DNA of 64,000 nt from Ectobacillus polymachus (GCF_048159605.1 NZ_JBLREB010000001.1:2008921-2072920); one strand, 5' to 3'. Counted from the first letter of the stretch, positions 26,638 to 34,640 are shown. Translations and numbers: made by a program. Notes: generated from the sequence alone by a model not told the origin.

Positions 26638-27780
26638 ATGAAAATTGCAATTTTTACGGATACATTTACGCCTCAAGTAAATGGAGTAGCGAAAACGTTA
26701 GATCGATTTACAAAGTATTTGGAACGCCAAGGTATTGAATATTATGTTTTTGCTCCGCAAAATACAACTGAAGAAAACGTCATGATAAATGTAAAAAAAA
26801 TTAAAAGTATCCCATTAGCAATTTATCCTGAATGCCGAATAGCGATTCCAAATCCTGGTTATTTAAAAAAGGAATTGCTTGAATTTCAGCCAGACATCAT
26901 TCATGTAGCTACACCTTTCAATATGGGACTATTCGGTATGTACTATGCAAAAAAATTAAACATACCTTTAGTAGGATCGTATCATACTGATTTCGATGCG
27001 TACTTACAGTATTACAAAATGGAATTTCTATCTACTATGCTATGGAATTATTTACGTTGGTTTCATAGTTCCCTTCAAAAAACATTCGTTCCTTCCTACG
27101 AAACATTAAAGCAATTGAAAAAGAAAGGATTTCGTGATCTTCATATTTGGAGTCGCGGAGTTGATTGTCATTTATTTCATCCAAACTATCCACAACAAAG
27201 TATTCGTGAAACTTATCATATTACAGCACCGTATATTCTCTCTTATGTAGGACGAATCGCTCCAGAAAAAGACATCGATACATTGCGCAAAATTATAAAG
27301 GACGTAAATAAGAAACGCGACAAGCAAGTACACTGGCTGATTGTAGGAGACGGTCCTCTTGCCCCAGAATTAAAAGAAGAATTTAAAGACAATATAACAT
27401 TTACTGGCTATTTGAAAGGAGATCAATTAGCACAGGTTTATGCTTCTTCAGACGTAATGGTATTTCCATCACCTACTGAAACATTTGGCAATGTGGTATT
27501 GGAATCTCTTGCTTGCGGAACACCGGTTGTTGGAGCAAATGCTGGTGGTGTGAAAAACATTATTTCTCCTAATAAAACCGGCTTCCTATGTACCCCTAAA
27601 GAAGTAGATGAATTCTTAGTGTCTATTCTTTCTTTATTAGATGATGAATCCAAACGAAAGAACATGAGTATTGCAGCTAGAGAATATGCACTTACACAAA
27701 GCTGGGATAGCATATTTGAAAATCTCCTTGGACACTATGAAGATACGATTCGTGTTCCTGTTGCAGAGCTATTAGCATAA
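26638..27780 (+). CDS. GT4-family glycosyltransferase (MgtA/PimB-like)
   Basis: This 380-residue GT-B enzyme has the N-terminal FTDTFTPQVNGVAKTLDRF typical of alpha-mannosyl/glucosyltransferases acting on lipids, GSYHTDFDAYL and the C-terminal donor-site PTETFGNVVLESLACGTPVVG (E-x7-E). The frame opens 25 codons earlier inside the PAP2 gene, but GGAGGG at 26625-26630 fixes the ATG at 26638. It is paired with a lipid phosphatase, which suggests assembly of a glycolipid or lipid-linked sugar; the acceptor is unknown. Confidence 0.87.
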   Translation: MKIAIFTDTFTPQVNGVAKTLDRFTKYLERQGIEYYVFAPQNTTEENVMINVKKIKSIPLAIYPECRIAIPNPGYLKKELLEFQPDIIHVATPFNMGLFGMYYAKKLNIPLVGSYHTDFDAYLQYYKMEFLSTMLWNYLRWFHSSLQKTFVPSYETLKQLKKKGFRDLHIWSRGVDCHLFHPNYPQQSIRETYHITAPYILSYVGRIAPEKDIDTLRKIIKDVNKKRDKQVHWLIVGDGPLAPELKEEFKDNITFTGYLKGDQLAQVYASSDVMVFPSPTETFGNVVLESLACGTPVVGANAGGVKNIISPNKTGFLCTPKEVDEFLVSILSLLDDESKRKNMSIAAREYALTQSWDSIFENLLGHYEDTIRVPVAELLA

Positions 27781-27803
27781 TTTCTCTAAATAAAAATCGT
27801 TTT

Positions 27804-27960
27804 GATAAAGTGAAACTTCCATCAGTGGGGTTTTTTCATCCCCCACTGATGGTTAGTTGAACCAATCGGACTTTTACGAGCAGTTGACCCCCACCTATCT
27901 TCCTTGCTTCTCTCTGAATCTTAAGGTGGGGGTCTTACTGCTCGTTAAAGCGGGATAAAA
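27804..27960 (+). repeat. Full-length 157-bp bcr-like structured repeat (copy E)
   Basis: The element begins GATAAAGTGAAACTTCC and ends GTTAAAGCGGGATAAAA. It contains one perfect hairpin (CCATCAGTGGGG / CCCCACTGATGG) and a nested one in which ACGAGCAG and ACCCCCACCT pair with AGGTGGGGGT and CTGCTCGT. Five shorter or decayed relatives occur in this window. It is non-coding on both strands. Length and structure resemble the bcr repeats described in the Bacillus cereus group; the exact subtype needs a database comparison. Confidence 0.8.
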
Positions 27961-28017
27961 AAGACCGTTTTGCAGAGTAGTGCAAGATTTATCACTCTGC
28001 TTACCGGTCTTTTTTCT
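27956..28017 (+). terminator. Terminator after the PAP2/glycosyltransferase pair
   Basis: A two-tier stem AAGACCG...CAGAGT / ACTCTG...CGGTCTT ends in TTTTTTC on the plus strand. It directly abuts the repeat at 27804-27960. Confidence 0.75.
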
Positions 28018-28032
28018 TTCCATCCTTCTGGC

Positions 28033-28061
28033 TTGAATAATAAGGGATATGTCGATAAAAT
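28033..28061 (+). promoter_or_regulatory. Sigma-A promoter of the DHA2 efflux gene
   Basis: TTGAAT (28033-28038), a 17-nt spacer and TAAAAT (28056-28061) lie 46 nt upstream of the ATG. Confidence 0.7.
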
Positions 28062-28086
28062 AATAGTCTTATTAGACTATTATTTT
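28057..28086 (+). promoter_or_regulatory. Perfect 13-bp inverted-repeat operator at the efflux-pump promoter
   Basis: AAAATAATAGTCT (28057-28069), spacer TATT, then AGACTATTATTTT (28074-28086). It overlaps the -10 box and the transcription start. The arrangement is typical of a TetR- or MarR-type repressor site. No such regulator is encoded beside it. Confidence 0.75.
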
Positions 28087-28106
28087 AATGAAGAGGAGAC
28101 AAAAAC

Positions 28107-29636
28107 ATGGTGTCAAAGGAAAGTAATCTTCGATTCGTTGTTGCTGGTTTATTATTAGGTATTTTAATGGCAGCAATGGATAACACGATTGTAGCGACTG
28201 CAATTGGTACCATCGTATCTGATTTAGGCGGTCTGGATCAATTCGTATGGGTTACCTCAGCATATATGGTTACCGTTATGGCTGGTATGCCTATTTTCGG
28301 GAAATTATCAGATATGTATGGTCGTAAACGTTTTTTCGTATTTGGAATTCTTCTATTTTTAATAGGATCTGCGCTTTGCGGTACGGCACAAAGTATGACT
28401 CAGCTTAGTATTTATCGTGCCATACAAGGGGTTGGTGGCGGTGCCCTGCTACCAATTGCATTTACGATCGTCTTTGATATCTTCCCTGTTGAACAACGTG
28501 GTAAGATGACCGGATTATTAGGTGCTGTATTCGGTTCTGCTAGTGTATTTGGCCCTTTGCTAGGTGCATACATTACAGAACACCTTAGCTGGCATTGGAT
28601 TTTCTACATTAATGTACCAATCGGGGCACTTTCCCTATTCTTTATCTTACGTGCATACAAAGAATCAAATCCTCCTAAGGAACAAAAAATTGACTGGTGG
28701 GGTGCAGCTACTCTCGTTTTATCGGTGGTTAGCTTAATGTTCGCATTAGAACTTGGCGGAAATAAATATGCATGGAACTCTACTCAAATCATATCTCTAT
28801 TCGTATCGTTCGGCCTTTTCTTTATCATTTTTCTTATCGTTGAAACAAAAGTGAAAGATCCGATTATTTCATTTTGGATGTTTAAACGTCGTATATTTGC
28901 GATATCACAAATAATTGCGTTTTTATATGGTGCAACCTTTATCATTTTAACCGTATTTATTCCTATCTTTGTTCAAGCCGTCTATGGAGGATCTGCTACA
29001 AATGCCGGACTTATCTTAACTCCAATGATGTTAGGATCCGTTGTAGGTAGCGCAATTGCAGGTGCGTTTTTAACGAAAACAAGTTATCGAAACTTAATGC
29101 TTCTTTCTGTCGTATTCTTTTTTACGGGAATGTACCTTCTCAGCACATTAACTCCGCTAACAGCACGTACACTTGTCACAATCTATATGATCGTAGCTGG
29201 CTTTGGCGTTGGATTTTCATTTTCATTACTTCCAACATCATCTGTTCATAATATTGAACCACACCATCGCGGTTCAGCAAATTCTACGAACTCCTTTTTC
29301 CGTTCATTAGGTATGACTCTAGGTGTTACGATTTTCGGATCGATTCAAAGTAATGCATTTACAAACAACTTAAAGGATGCCTTTCAAGGAATGGGTACAA
29401 ATCCACTTGGTGCGATTGGAGATTCTCGTTCCATTTTTGAAACGAGTATGCGAAGTAAAATTCCTGCTCCGATTTTAGATAAAATTGTGGCAGCCATGTC
29501 TTCTTCTATTACGCATGTATTTACACTTGCTTTGATTGCAATTGCTGTTGCCTTCATTGCTATTCTATTTATGGGAAATTCTCGAGTTACCGTTTCAAAG
29601 AAACAAACTAACGCCAAAACACAAGGCGCAAAATGA
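28107..29636 (+). CDS. DHA2-family (EmrB/QacA type) multidrug MFS transporter
   Basis: This 509-residue protein has about 14 transmembrane segments. Motif D1-like MDNTIVATAI, motif A GKLSDMYGRKRFF and motif C GAVFGSASVFGPLLGAYI place it among drug/H+ antiporters with 14 spans. The ATG at 28107 is preceded by AGAGGAGA. Substrates (dyes, biocides or antibiotics) cannot be predicted. A promoter with a palindromic operator lies just upstream, implying substrate-inducible repression. Confidence 0.88.
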   Translation: MVSKESNLRFVVAGLLLGILMAAMDNTIVATAIGTIVSDLGGLDQFVWVTSAYMVTVMAGMPIFGKLSDMYGRKRFFVFGILLFLIGSALCGTAQSMTQLSIYRAIQGVGGGALLPIAFTIVFDIFPVEQRGKMTGLLGAVFGSASVFGPLLGAYITEHLSWHWIFYINVPIGALSLFFILRAYKESNPPKEQKIDWWGAATLVLSVVSLMFALELGGNKYAWNSTQIISLFVSFGLFFIIFLIVETKVKDPIISFWMFKRRIFAISQIIAFLYGATFIILTVFIPIFVQAVYGGSATNAGLILTPMMLGSVVGSAIAGAFLTKTSYRNLMLLSVVFFFTGMYLLSTLTPLTARTLVTIYMIVAGFGVGFSFSLLPTSSVHNIEPHHRGSANSTNSFFRSLGMTLGVTIFGSIQSNAFTNNLKDAFQGMGTNPLGAIGDSRSIFETSMRSKIPAPILDKIVAAMSSSITHVFTLALIAIAVAFIAILFMGNSRVTVSKKQTNAKTQGAK

Positions 29637-29704
29637 ATAAGTGGCAGGGAAAAGCAAAACAAAACGGATTATCTTCAAAGGGAATGGATATTCTATAAAA
29701 ATGT

Positions 29705-29751
29705 AAAAAAAAGAGAAACCTCTAAGGGAATGTTCCTTAGAGGTTTCTCTT
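29705..29751 (-). terminator. Terminator of metK
   Basis: Stem AAGAGAAACCTCTAAGG (29711-29727) / CCTTAGAGGTTTCTCTT (29735-29751), perfect 17 bp, has eight T on the minus strand. Confidence 0.9.
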
Positions 29752-29762
29752 ATATTACTTTA

Positions 29763-30962
29763 TTATAGTCCTGCTTGTTTCTTTAAATCCTCTGCCTTGT
29801 CTGTTTGTTCCCAAGGAAGATCAACATCAGTACGACCAAAATGACCGTATGCTGCTGTTTGCTTATAAATTGGACGTCGAAGATCAAGCATCTTAATGAT
29901 TCCAGCTGGACGAAGATCAAAATTCGCACGAATTAAATCTACTAGAACTTCTTCAGAGACTTTTCCTGTTCCAAATGTATCAACGGAAATGGACACAGGC
30001 TGCGCTACACCAATTGCATAGGCAAGCTGAACTTCTGCTTTATCTGCAAGACCGGCAGCGACAATATTTTTTGCCACATAGCGTGCTGCATATGCAGCTG
30101 AACGGTCTACTTTTGTAGGATCTTTACCAGAGAATGCACCGCCGCCATGACGTGCGTAGCCACCGTACGTGTCTACAATAATTTTACGTCCTGTTAGACC
30201 AGCATCTCCTTGTGGACCGCCAATTACAAATCGGCCTGTCGGGTTGATAAAGTACTTTGTCTTTTCATCAATTAAATAAGCCGGTACAATTGGTTGAATG
30301 ACATATTGTTTAACATCCTGCTCTATTTGTTCACGGGTAATTTCAGGATGATGTTGGGTTGAAATTACAATCGTATCAATGCGAACAGGCTGATTGTTTT
30401 CATCGTATTCTACGGTTACTTGCGTTTTACCATCTGGACGTAAATATGACAGTATATCATCTTTACGAACTTCTGCTAGACGACGAGATAATTTATGTGC
30501 AAGAGAAATAGGAAGAGGCATTAATTCTTTTGTTTCATTACAAGCAAAGCCGAACATTAATCCTTGATCACCGGCACCAATTGCTTCAATTTCAGCATCT
30601 GTCATAGAGCCTTCGCGAGATTCTAAAGCTTGGTTTACGCCCATTGCAATATCAGGAGATTGTTCATCAATAGAAGTCAGCACAGCGCAAGTTTCTGCAT
30701 CAAATCCATATTTTGCACGGTTATAACCGATTTCACGAATTGTTTCACGAACAATTTTAGGAATATCTACATAAGTAGAAGTTGTAATCTCTCCTGCAAC
30801 TAATACTAAACCAGTTGTTACTGATGTTTCACAAGCTACGCGTGCATTTGAATCCTTCTCTAAAATGGCATCTAGAATGCTATCAGATATTTGATCACAA
30901 ATTTTATCTGGATGTCCTTCAGTTACAGACTCAGATGTAAACAGACGACGCTTTGTTGTCAT
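29763..30962 (-). CDS. metK: S-adenosylmethionine synthetase
   Basis: This 399-residue enzyme makes SAM from methionine and ATP. Visible signatures are ESVTEGHPDKICDQISD (N-terminal methionine/Mg site), GAGDQGLMFGFA, GGPQGDAGLTGRKIIVDTYGG and GGGAFSGKDPTKVDRSAAY (P-loop-like and K-binding). It has full family length. It is regulated by the SAM-I riboswitch upstream, so it is switched off when SAM is plentiful. Confidence 0.97.
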   Translation of the reverse strand: MTTKRRLFTSESVTEGHPDKICDQISDSILDAILEKDSNARVACETSVTTGLVLVAGEITTSTYVDIPKIVRETIREIGYNRAKYGFDAETCAVLTSIDEQSPDIAMGVNQALESREGSMTDAEIEAIGAGDQGLMFGFACNETKELMPLPISLAHKLSRRLAEVRKDDILSYLRPDGKTQVTVEYDENNQPVRIDTIVISTQHHPEITREQIEQDVKQYVIQPIVPAYLIDEKTKYFINPTGRFVIGGPQGDAGLTGRKIIVDTYGGYARHGGGAFSGKDPTKVDRSAAYAARYVAKNIVAAGLADKAEVQLAYAIGVAQPVSISVDTFGTGKVSEEVLVDLIRANFDLRPAGIIKMLDLRRPIYKQTAAYGHFGRTDVDLPWEQTDKAEDLKKQAGL

Positions 30963-31040
30963 TAGTAACCCCCCTTTTTTCTATTATTACGGAACTCATC
31001 TCTACATGTTACGTGGCATACTTACAATTCCCAGTTTTTA

Positions 31041-31215
31041 AAAATAAAAAACCTTTCCCCTTGAGGAAAGGTTAAAATTTGCTCATGTTTGCCTTTCACT
31101 CTTATCGTTCAAGGCTTAATTAGCCTTGCATCAGGTTTAGCACCTTTTCACTTTGAGAGTGAGGTTGCTGGGCTTCATGGGGCCTGTCCCTCCGCCAACT
31201 CAGGATAAGAGAGTA
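31041..31215 (-). ncRNA. SAM-I (S-box) riboswitch of metK
   Basis: On the minus strand CTTATCCTGAGTTGGCGGAG, GGGACAGGCCC, GAAGCCCAGCAACC and AAGGTGCTAAACCTG reproduce the conserved S-box core, with a P1 closing strand GATAAGAGTGAAAG. The expression platform ends in a terminator hairpin AACCTTTCC / GGAAAGGTT plus TTTTTATTTTT (about 31041-31075). Confidence 0.95.
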
Positions 31216-31228
31216 TCCGTCCAAATGT

Positions 31229-31257
31229 ATATTATAGTAAAAACAGCTGCTTGTCAA
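31229..31257 (-). promoter_or_regulatory. Promoter of the metK riboswitch transcript
   Basis: The minus strand has a consensus TTGACA (31252-31257) and an overlapping TATAATAT -10 region (31229-31236). Spacing is 15 nt to TATAAT or 17 nt to TAATAT. Confidence 0.65.
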
Positions 31258-31359
31258 TAAATTTTCATATTTGGAGGCAGTATAATCTCATATTTTGTCG
31301 AATAACTTAAATTAAGTAAGAAACAAATATTAATAAATAGTATACGTTATTTAAGTTAA

Positions 31360-31370
31360 TATGTTATACT
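31360..31370 (+). promoter_or_regulatory. CcpN-type operator overlapping the pckA -10 box
   Basis: TATGTTATACT matches the reported CcpN consensus TRTGHYATAYW at every position and overlaps a TATACT -10 box (31365-31370). In B. subtilis CcpN represses pckA and gapB on glycolytic carbon. Confidence 0.6.
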
Positions 31371-31422
31371 TAATGCAGAATGAGGATCATATTTCATAAA
31401 TCACATAAAGGATGGTATGTAT

Positions 31423-33006
31423 ATGAGTACTGTGAATGTCCACACTGAATTACAAGCACTAATTAACGGAAGCAACGCGCATGTTCAATCAAGCGTTCCT
31501 CAATTAGTAGAAAAAGTTTTAATGAAAAAAGAAGGCATTTTAACTTCTGCTGGCGCTGTTTCTGTTGCAACAGGTAAATATACAGGACGATCTCCTAAAG
31601 ATAAATTTATTGTTAAAGATGCTATTACAGAAAACAAAGTAGATTGGGGTTCAGTTAACCAACCAATTTCACAAGAAATATTCGATAAATTATATGCGAA
31701 AGTAATAGAATACTTAAAAAATAAAGATGAAATATTCGTATTCAACGGTTATGCAGGAGCAGATAAAGCTTATCAAATGCCAATCCAAGTTATCAACGAA
31801 TATGCTTGGCATAATTTATTTGCACAACAATTATTTATTCGTCCAACTGAAGCTGAATTAGAAAATCATGTTTCAGAATTCACAATTGTTTCTGCTCCAA
31901 ACTTCAAAGCAGATCCAAGCATTGATGGAACAAACTCAGAAACTTTCATCATCGTTTCCTTTGAAAAACGAATCGTTTTAATCGGCGGAACTGAATACGC
32001 TGGTGAAATGAAAAAAGGTATCTTCTCCATTATGAACTTCTTACTACCTGAACAAGAAATTTTTTCTATGCACTGCTCTTCAAATGTTGGTGAGGAAGGC
32101 GATGTAGCTTTATTCTTCGGTCTTTCTGGAACGGGAAAAACAACATTATCAGCAGATGCAGACCGTAAGCTAATCGGTGATGATGAACATGGTTGGTCTG
32201 ATAACGGTGTATTTAACATCGAAGGCGGATGCTATGCAAAAGTCGTAAATTTATCTCGTGAGAAAGAACCACAAATATATGATGCAATAACATTTGGTTC
32301 TGTTTTAGAAAATGTTATTGTTGACGAACATACTCGTATTCCAGATTACAATGATGTAACTCTAACTGAAAACACTCGTGTAGCTTATCCAATTGAAGCA
32401 ATAGACAATATTGTTCTTCCTAGTGTAGCAGGACATCCAAATACAATTATTTTCTTAACAGCTGACGCATCTGGTGTACTTCCTCCAATCAGCAAGCTTT
32501 CGAAAGAACAAGCTATGTATCATTTCTTAAGTGGTTACACAAGTAAGCTTGCAGGTACTGAACGCGGCGTTACCACTCCTGAAGCAACATTCTCAACATG
32601 CTTTGGATCTCCTTTCTTACCACTACCAGCTTCTCGTTACGCTGAAATGCTTGGTGAAAAGATTGAAAAACACAATGCCAAAGTATTCTTAGTTAACACA
32701 GGCTGGACCGGTGGTGTTTACGGAGTAGGTAAACGTATGAACCTTAAATACACTCGTGCCATGGTGCAAGCTGCTCTTAACGGCGAATTAGACAATGCAG
32801 AAACAGTGAAGGATGGTATTTTTGGTCTTGAAATTCCACTTCATGTACCTGGTGTTCCAGACGAAGTATTAATGCCTGAAAAAACATGGGCTGACAAAGA
32901 AGCTTATAAGAAAACAGCTTTGGAACTTGCAGGTAAATTCAAAGAAAACTTCAAGAACTTCTCTAATGTTTCTGAAGACATTATTAAAGCAGGCGGTCCT
33001 TACTAA
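31423..33006 (+). CDS. pckA: Phosphoenolpyruvate carboxykinase (ATP)
   Basis: This 527-residue gluconeogenic enzyme converts oxaloacetate and ATP to PEP and CO2. Key motifs are TGRSPKDKF (substrate site), the kinase-1a P-loop GLSGTGKTTLSAD, IGDDEHGWSDNGVFN (kinase-2 with metal Asp), and NTGWTGGVYG. The frame opens with an ATG at 31417, but AAAGGATGG at 31408-31415 fits the ATG at 31423 (MSTVNVH). A CcpN-like site lies upstream. Confidence 0.96.
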   Translation: MSTVNVHTELQALINGSNAHVQSSVPQLVEKVLMKKEGILTSAGAVSVATGKYTGRSPKDKFIVKDAITENKVDWGSVNQPISQEIFDKLYAKVIEYLKNKDEIFVFNGYAGADKAYQMPIQVINEYAWHNLFAQQLFIRPTEAELENHVSEFTIVSAPNFKADPSIDGTNSETFIIVSFEKRIVLIGGTEYAGEMKKGIFSIMNFLLPEQEIFSMHCSSNVGEEGDVALFFGLSGTGKTTLSADADRKLIGDDEHGWSDNGVFNIEGGCYAKVVNLSREKEPQIYDAITFGSVLENVIVDEHTRIPDYNDVTLTENTRVAYPIEAIDNIVLPSVAGHPNTIIFLTADASGVLPPISKLSKEQAMYHFLSGYTSKLAGTERGVTTPEATFSTCFGSPFLPLPASRYAEMLGEKIEKHNAKVFLVNTGWTGGVYGVGKRMNLKYTRAMVQAALNGELDNAETVKDGIFGLEIPLHVPGVPDEVLMPEKTWADKEAYKKTALELAGKFKENFKNFSNVSEDIIKAGGPY

Positions 33007-33021
33007 TCTAACCTTCTGCAT

Positions 33022-33066
33022 AGAAAGAAAAGGAATGGCCTATAGAGGTCATTCCTTTTCTTTCTA
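33022..33066. terminator. Terminator of pckA
   Basis: A long stem AGAAAGAAAAGGAATG / CATTCCTTTTCTTTCT, extended by GCC/GGT, is T-rich on both strands. Confidence 0.85.
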
Positions 33067-33076
33067 TTTATCCTAA

Positions 33077-33104
33077 TAAAAAAAGCAGTCATATGACTGC
33101 CATT
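33077..33104 (-). terminator. Terminator of the SinI-domain gene
   Basis: GCAGTC (33085-33090) / GACTGC (33095-33100) with an ATAT loop is followed by TTTTTTT on the minus strand, 48 nt after the stop codon. Confidence 0.8.
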
Positions 33105-33151
33105 TTATCTCGGGCACTTGCTTAACCTTCAAATCTTTTTATCGTTATAAC

Positions 33152-33304
33152 CTATTTACTCGTAGACGCAAAACGCAAGAAATTATTTACTTCTTCAAAG
33201 CTTAATCCTAAGTTCTTTGCCTCCATAATTAATAATAACCACTCCCTGTCAAGATAGGCTCCGTTCGTCTCTTCTCCAACTTTTCTGGATTGACTCATCA
33301 ACAT
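33152..33304 (-). CDS. SinI-domain small protein (anti-SinR type), c-di-GMP riboswitch-linked
   Basis: The reverse strand encodes a 50-residue protein: MLMSQSRKVGEETNGAYLDR then EWLLLIMEAKNLGLSFEEVN and a final NFLRFASTSK. The core 'LDxEWxxLIxEAKxLGLSxEEVxxFL' is the Sin dimerisation domain by which SinI binds and inactivates SinR. GGAGG (33311-33315) is 6 nt before the ATG at 33304; MSQSRK at 33298 is an alternative start. No HTH gene adjoins it, so this is a solitary SinI-like protein, possibly controlling a distant SinR or a paralogue. A c-di-GMP riboswitch lies just upstream and a terminator downstream, so it is a complete unit. Confidence 0.85.
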   Translation of the reverse strand: MLMSQSRKVGEETNGAYLDREWLLLIMEAKNLGLSFEEVNNFLRFASTSK

Positions 33305-33317
33305 TAGCTACCTCCGT

Positions 33318-33400
33318 AAGCGGCAGCCCAGCCATCATAGTATTCCTACCGTAGATCTGTGACTTTGCGTCCCTATTTTTCAATAGGTTTGCCTTTATCA
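33318..33400 (-). ncRNA. c-di-GMP-I (GEMM) riboswitch upstream of the SinI-domain gene
   Basis: On the minus strand the conserved GEMM elements appear in order: AAAGGCAAACC, a hairpin CCTATT-GAAA-AATAGG with the GNRA tetraloop, GGGACGCAAAG, then a second stem-loop including CTACGGTAGG and a closing GATGGCTGGGCTGCC. The aptamer ends about 3-6 nt before the GGAGG ribosome binding site of the downstream 50-residue gene, leaving no room for a terminator, so translational control is the likelier mode (inference). Confidence 0.9.
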
Positions 33401-33447
33401 ACTTTTCATAATTTTTGAATTTTTTTGATAGTAAGTTTTACAATTTC

Positions 33448-33477
33448 ATTGTACCATGATTTCTAATACGTAGTCGA
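33448..33477 (-). promoter_or_regulatory. Possible promoter of the c-di-GMP riboswitch transcript
   Basis: The minus strand has TCGACT (33472-33477), an 18-nt spacer and TACAAT (33448-33453). The -35 matches consensus at four of six positions. Confidence 0.45.
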
Positions 33478-33492
33478 CTTTTAAATCAAAAA

Positions 33493-33521
33493 TAATTAAA
33501 AAAATAATTAAAAAAATAATT
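33493..33521. repeat. AT-only 12-bp tandem repeat upstream of the ABC transporter operon
   Basis: TAATT recurs at a 12-bp period (33493, 33505, 33517) separated by runs of seven A. The phased A-tracts suggest intrinsic curvature, but the spacing is nearer 12 than 10.5 bp. Confidence 0.6.
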
Positions 33522-33635
33522 GAGAATTTTCCGCTTATCTTTAGAGCATACTATATTATTTTTTTACATAGGCATTCACACAGTTTTGCTTCCATTCATA
33601 CAGTAAAAGTAGATTCTATATAGGAGGTGCATGCA

Positions 33636-34628
33636 TTGCGGAAGCTTCTACTTGTATTTTTAATCGCAGCTCTAAGTTGTTTTACATTCTCTGCCTGTAA
33701 TAAAAAAGAAGAAAAAGAAAAGGTGCGTGTTGGAGAGGTAACACACTCATTATTTTATACCCCCTTATACGTAGCCATTAATAAAGGATATTTCCAAGAA
33801 GAAGGAATAGATATTGATCTGCAAACAACTGCAGGCGGGGATAAAACAATGACAGCTATTCTTTCTAATGGAATTGACATTGGACTCGTCGGCTCCGAAA
33901 CTTCTATATACGTATACAGTCAAGGTGCAAAAGATCCTGTTATTAACTTTGCTCAGCTCACACAAACCGACGGAACATTTCTTGTGTCTCGCATTAAAAC
34001 AGATTCTTTCGATTGGAACGATTTGAAAGGAAAAACGTTTCTCGGTCAACGACAAGGCGGCATGCCGCAAATGGTTGGTGAATATGTACTGAAACGTCAT
34101 AGTATTGATCCAAAGCAAGATCTTAATCTTATTCAAAATATTGATTTTGCTAATATTGCAAATGCTTTTTCTTCCGGTACAGGTGACTATGTTCAGCTAT
34201 TTGAACCGACAGCAAGTATATTTGAAAAATCCGGAAAAGGATACATTGTTGCCTCTTTTGGTACTGAATCTGGAAATGTCCCCTATACTTCCTTCATGAC
34301 TAAGAAAAGTTATTTAACAAACCACAAGTCAACCGTTGAAAGGTTTACAAAAGCAATCTATAAGGCACAACAATGGGTAAATACACATACACCAGAAGAA
34401 ATTGCCGATGTATTGCAGTCTCAATTTCCTGATACTCCTAAGGATATTATAATAAAGGTTATTCAACGATATCAAAGTCAGCACTCTTATGCAAATAATC
34501 CTCTCTTAGATGAAGAAGAATGGAACAATCTCCAAAAAATTATGAAAGAAGCTGGTCAACTACCAAAAGAAGTTGACTACCATGTGTTAGTTGATACCGC
34601 AATTGCAGAGAAAGTTATCAAAAAATAG
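33636..34628 (+). CDS. ytlA: ABC transporter substrate-binding lipoprotein, NMT1/THI5-like (YtlA), TTG start
   Basis: This 330-residue lipoprotein has a signal peptide MRKLLLVFLIAALSCFTFSA ending at the lipobox Cys (FSAC, residue 21). The mature part is an NMT1-like periplasmic-binding fold (GEVTHSLFYTPLYVAINKGYF, GIDIGLVGSET). Such proteins bind thiamine pyrimidine precursors, sulfonates or similar small molecules. AGGAGGTG (33622-33629) spaces correctly to a TTG at 33636; the earlier GTG lies inside that site. It is the first gene of a three-gene operon. No TPP riboswitch was seen upstream. Confidence 0.88.
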   Translation: MRKLLLVFLIAALSCFTFSACNKKEEKEKVRVGEVTHSLFYTPLYVAINKGYFQEEGIDIDLQTTAGGDKTMTAILSNGIDIGLVGSETSIYVYSQGAKDPVINFAQLTQTDGTFLVSRIKTDSFDWNDLKGKTFLGQRQGGMPQMVGEYVLKRHSIDPKQDLNLIQNIDFANIANAFSSGTGDYVQLFEPTASIFEKSGKGYIVASFGTESGNVPYTSFMTKKSYLTNHKSTVERFTKAIYKAQQWVNTHTPEEIADVLQSQFPDTPKDIIIKVIQRYQSQHSYANNPLLDEEEWNNLQKIMKEAGQLPKEVDYHVLVDTAIAEKVIKK

Positions 34629-34640
34629 GGGCAATGCACG

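Noticed and set aside
33493..33521. AT tandem repeat as a CRISPR array
   Set aside because: Units are 12 bp with no unique spacers and no cas genes occur in the window.
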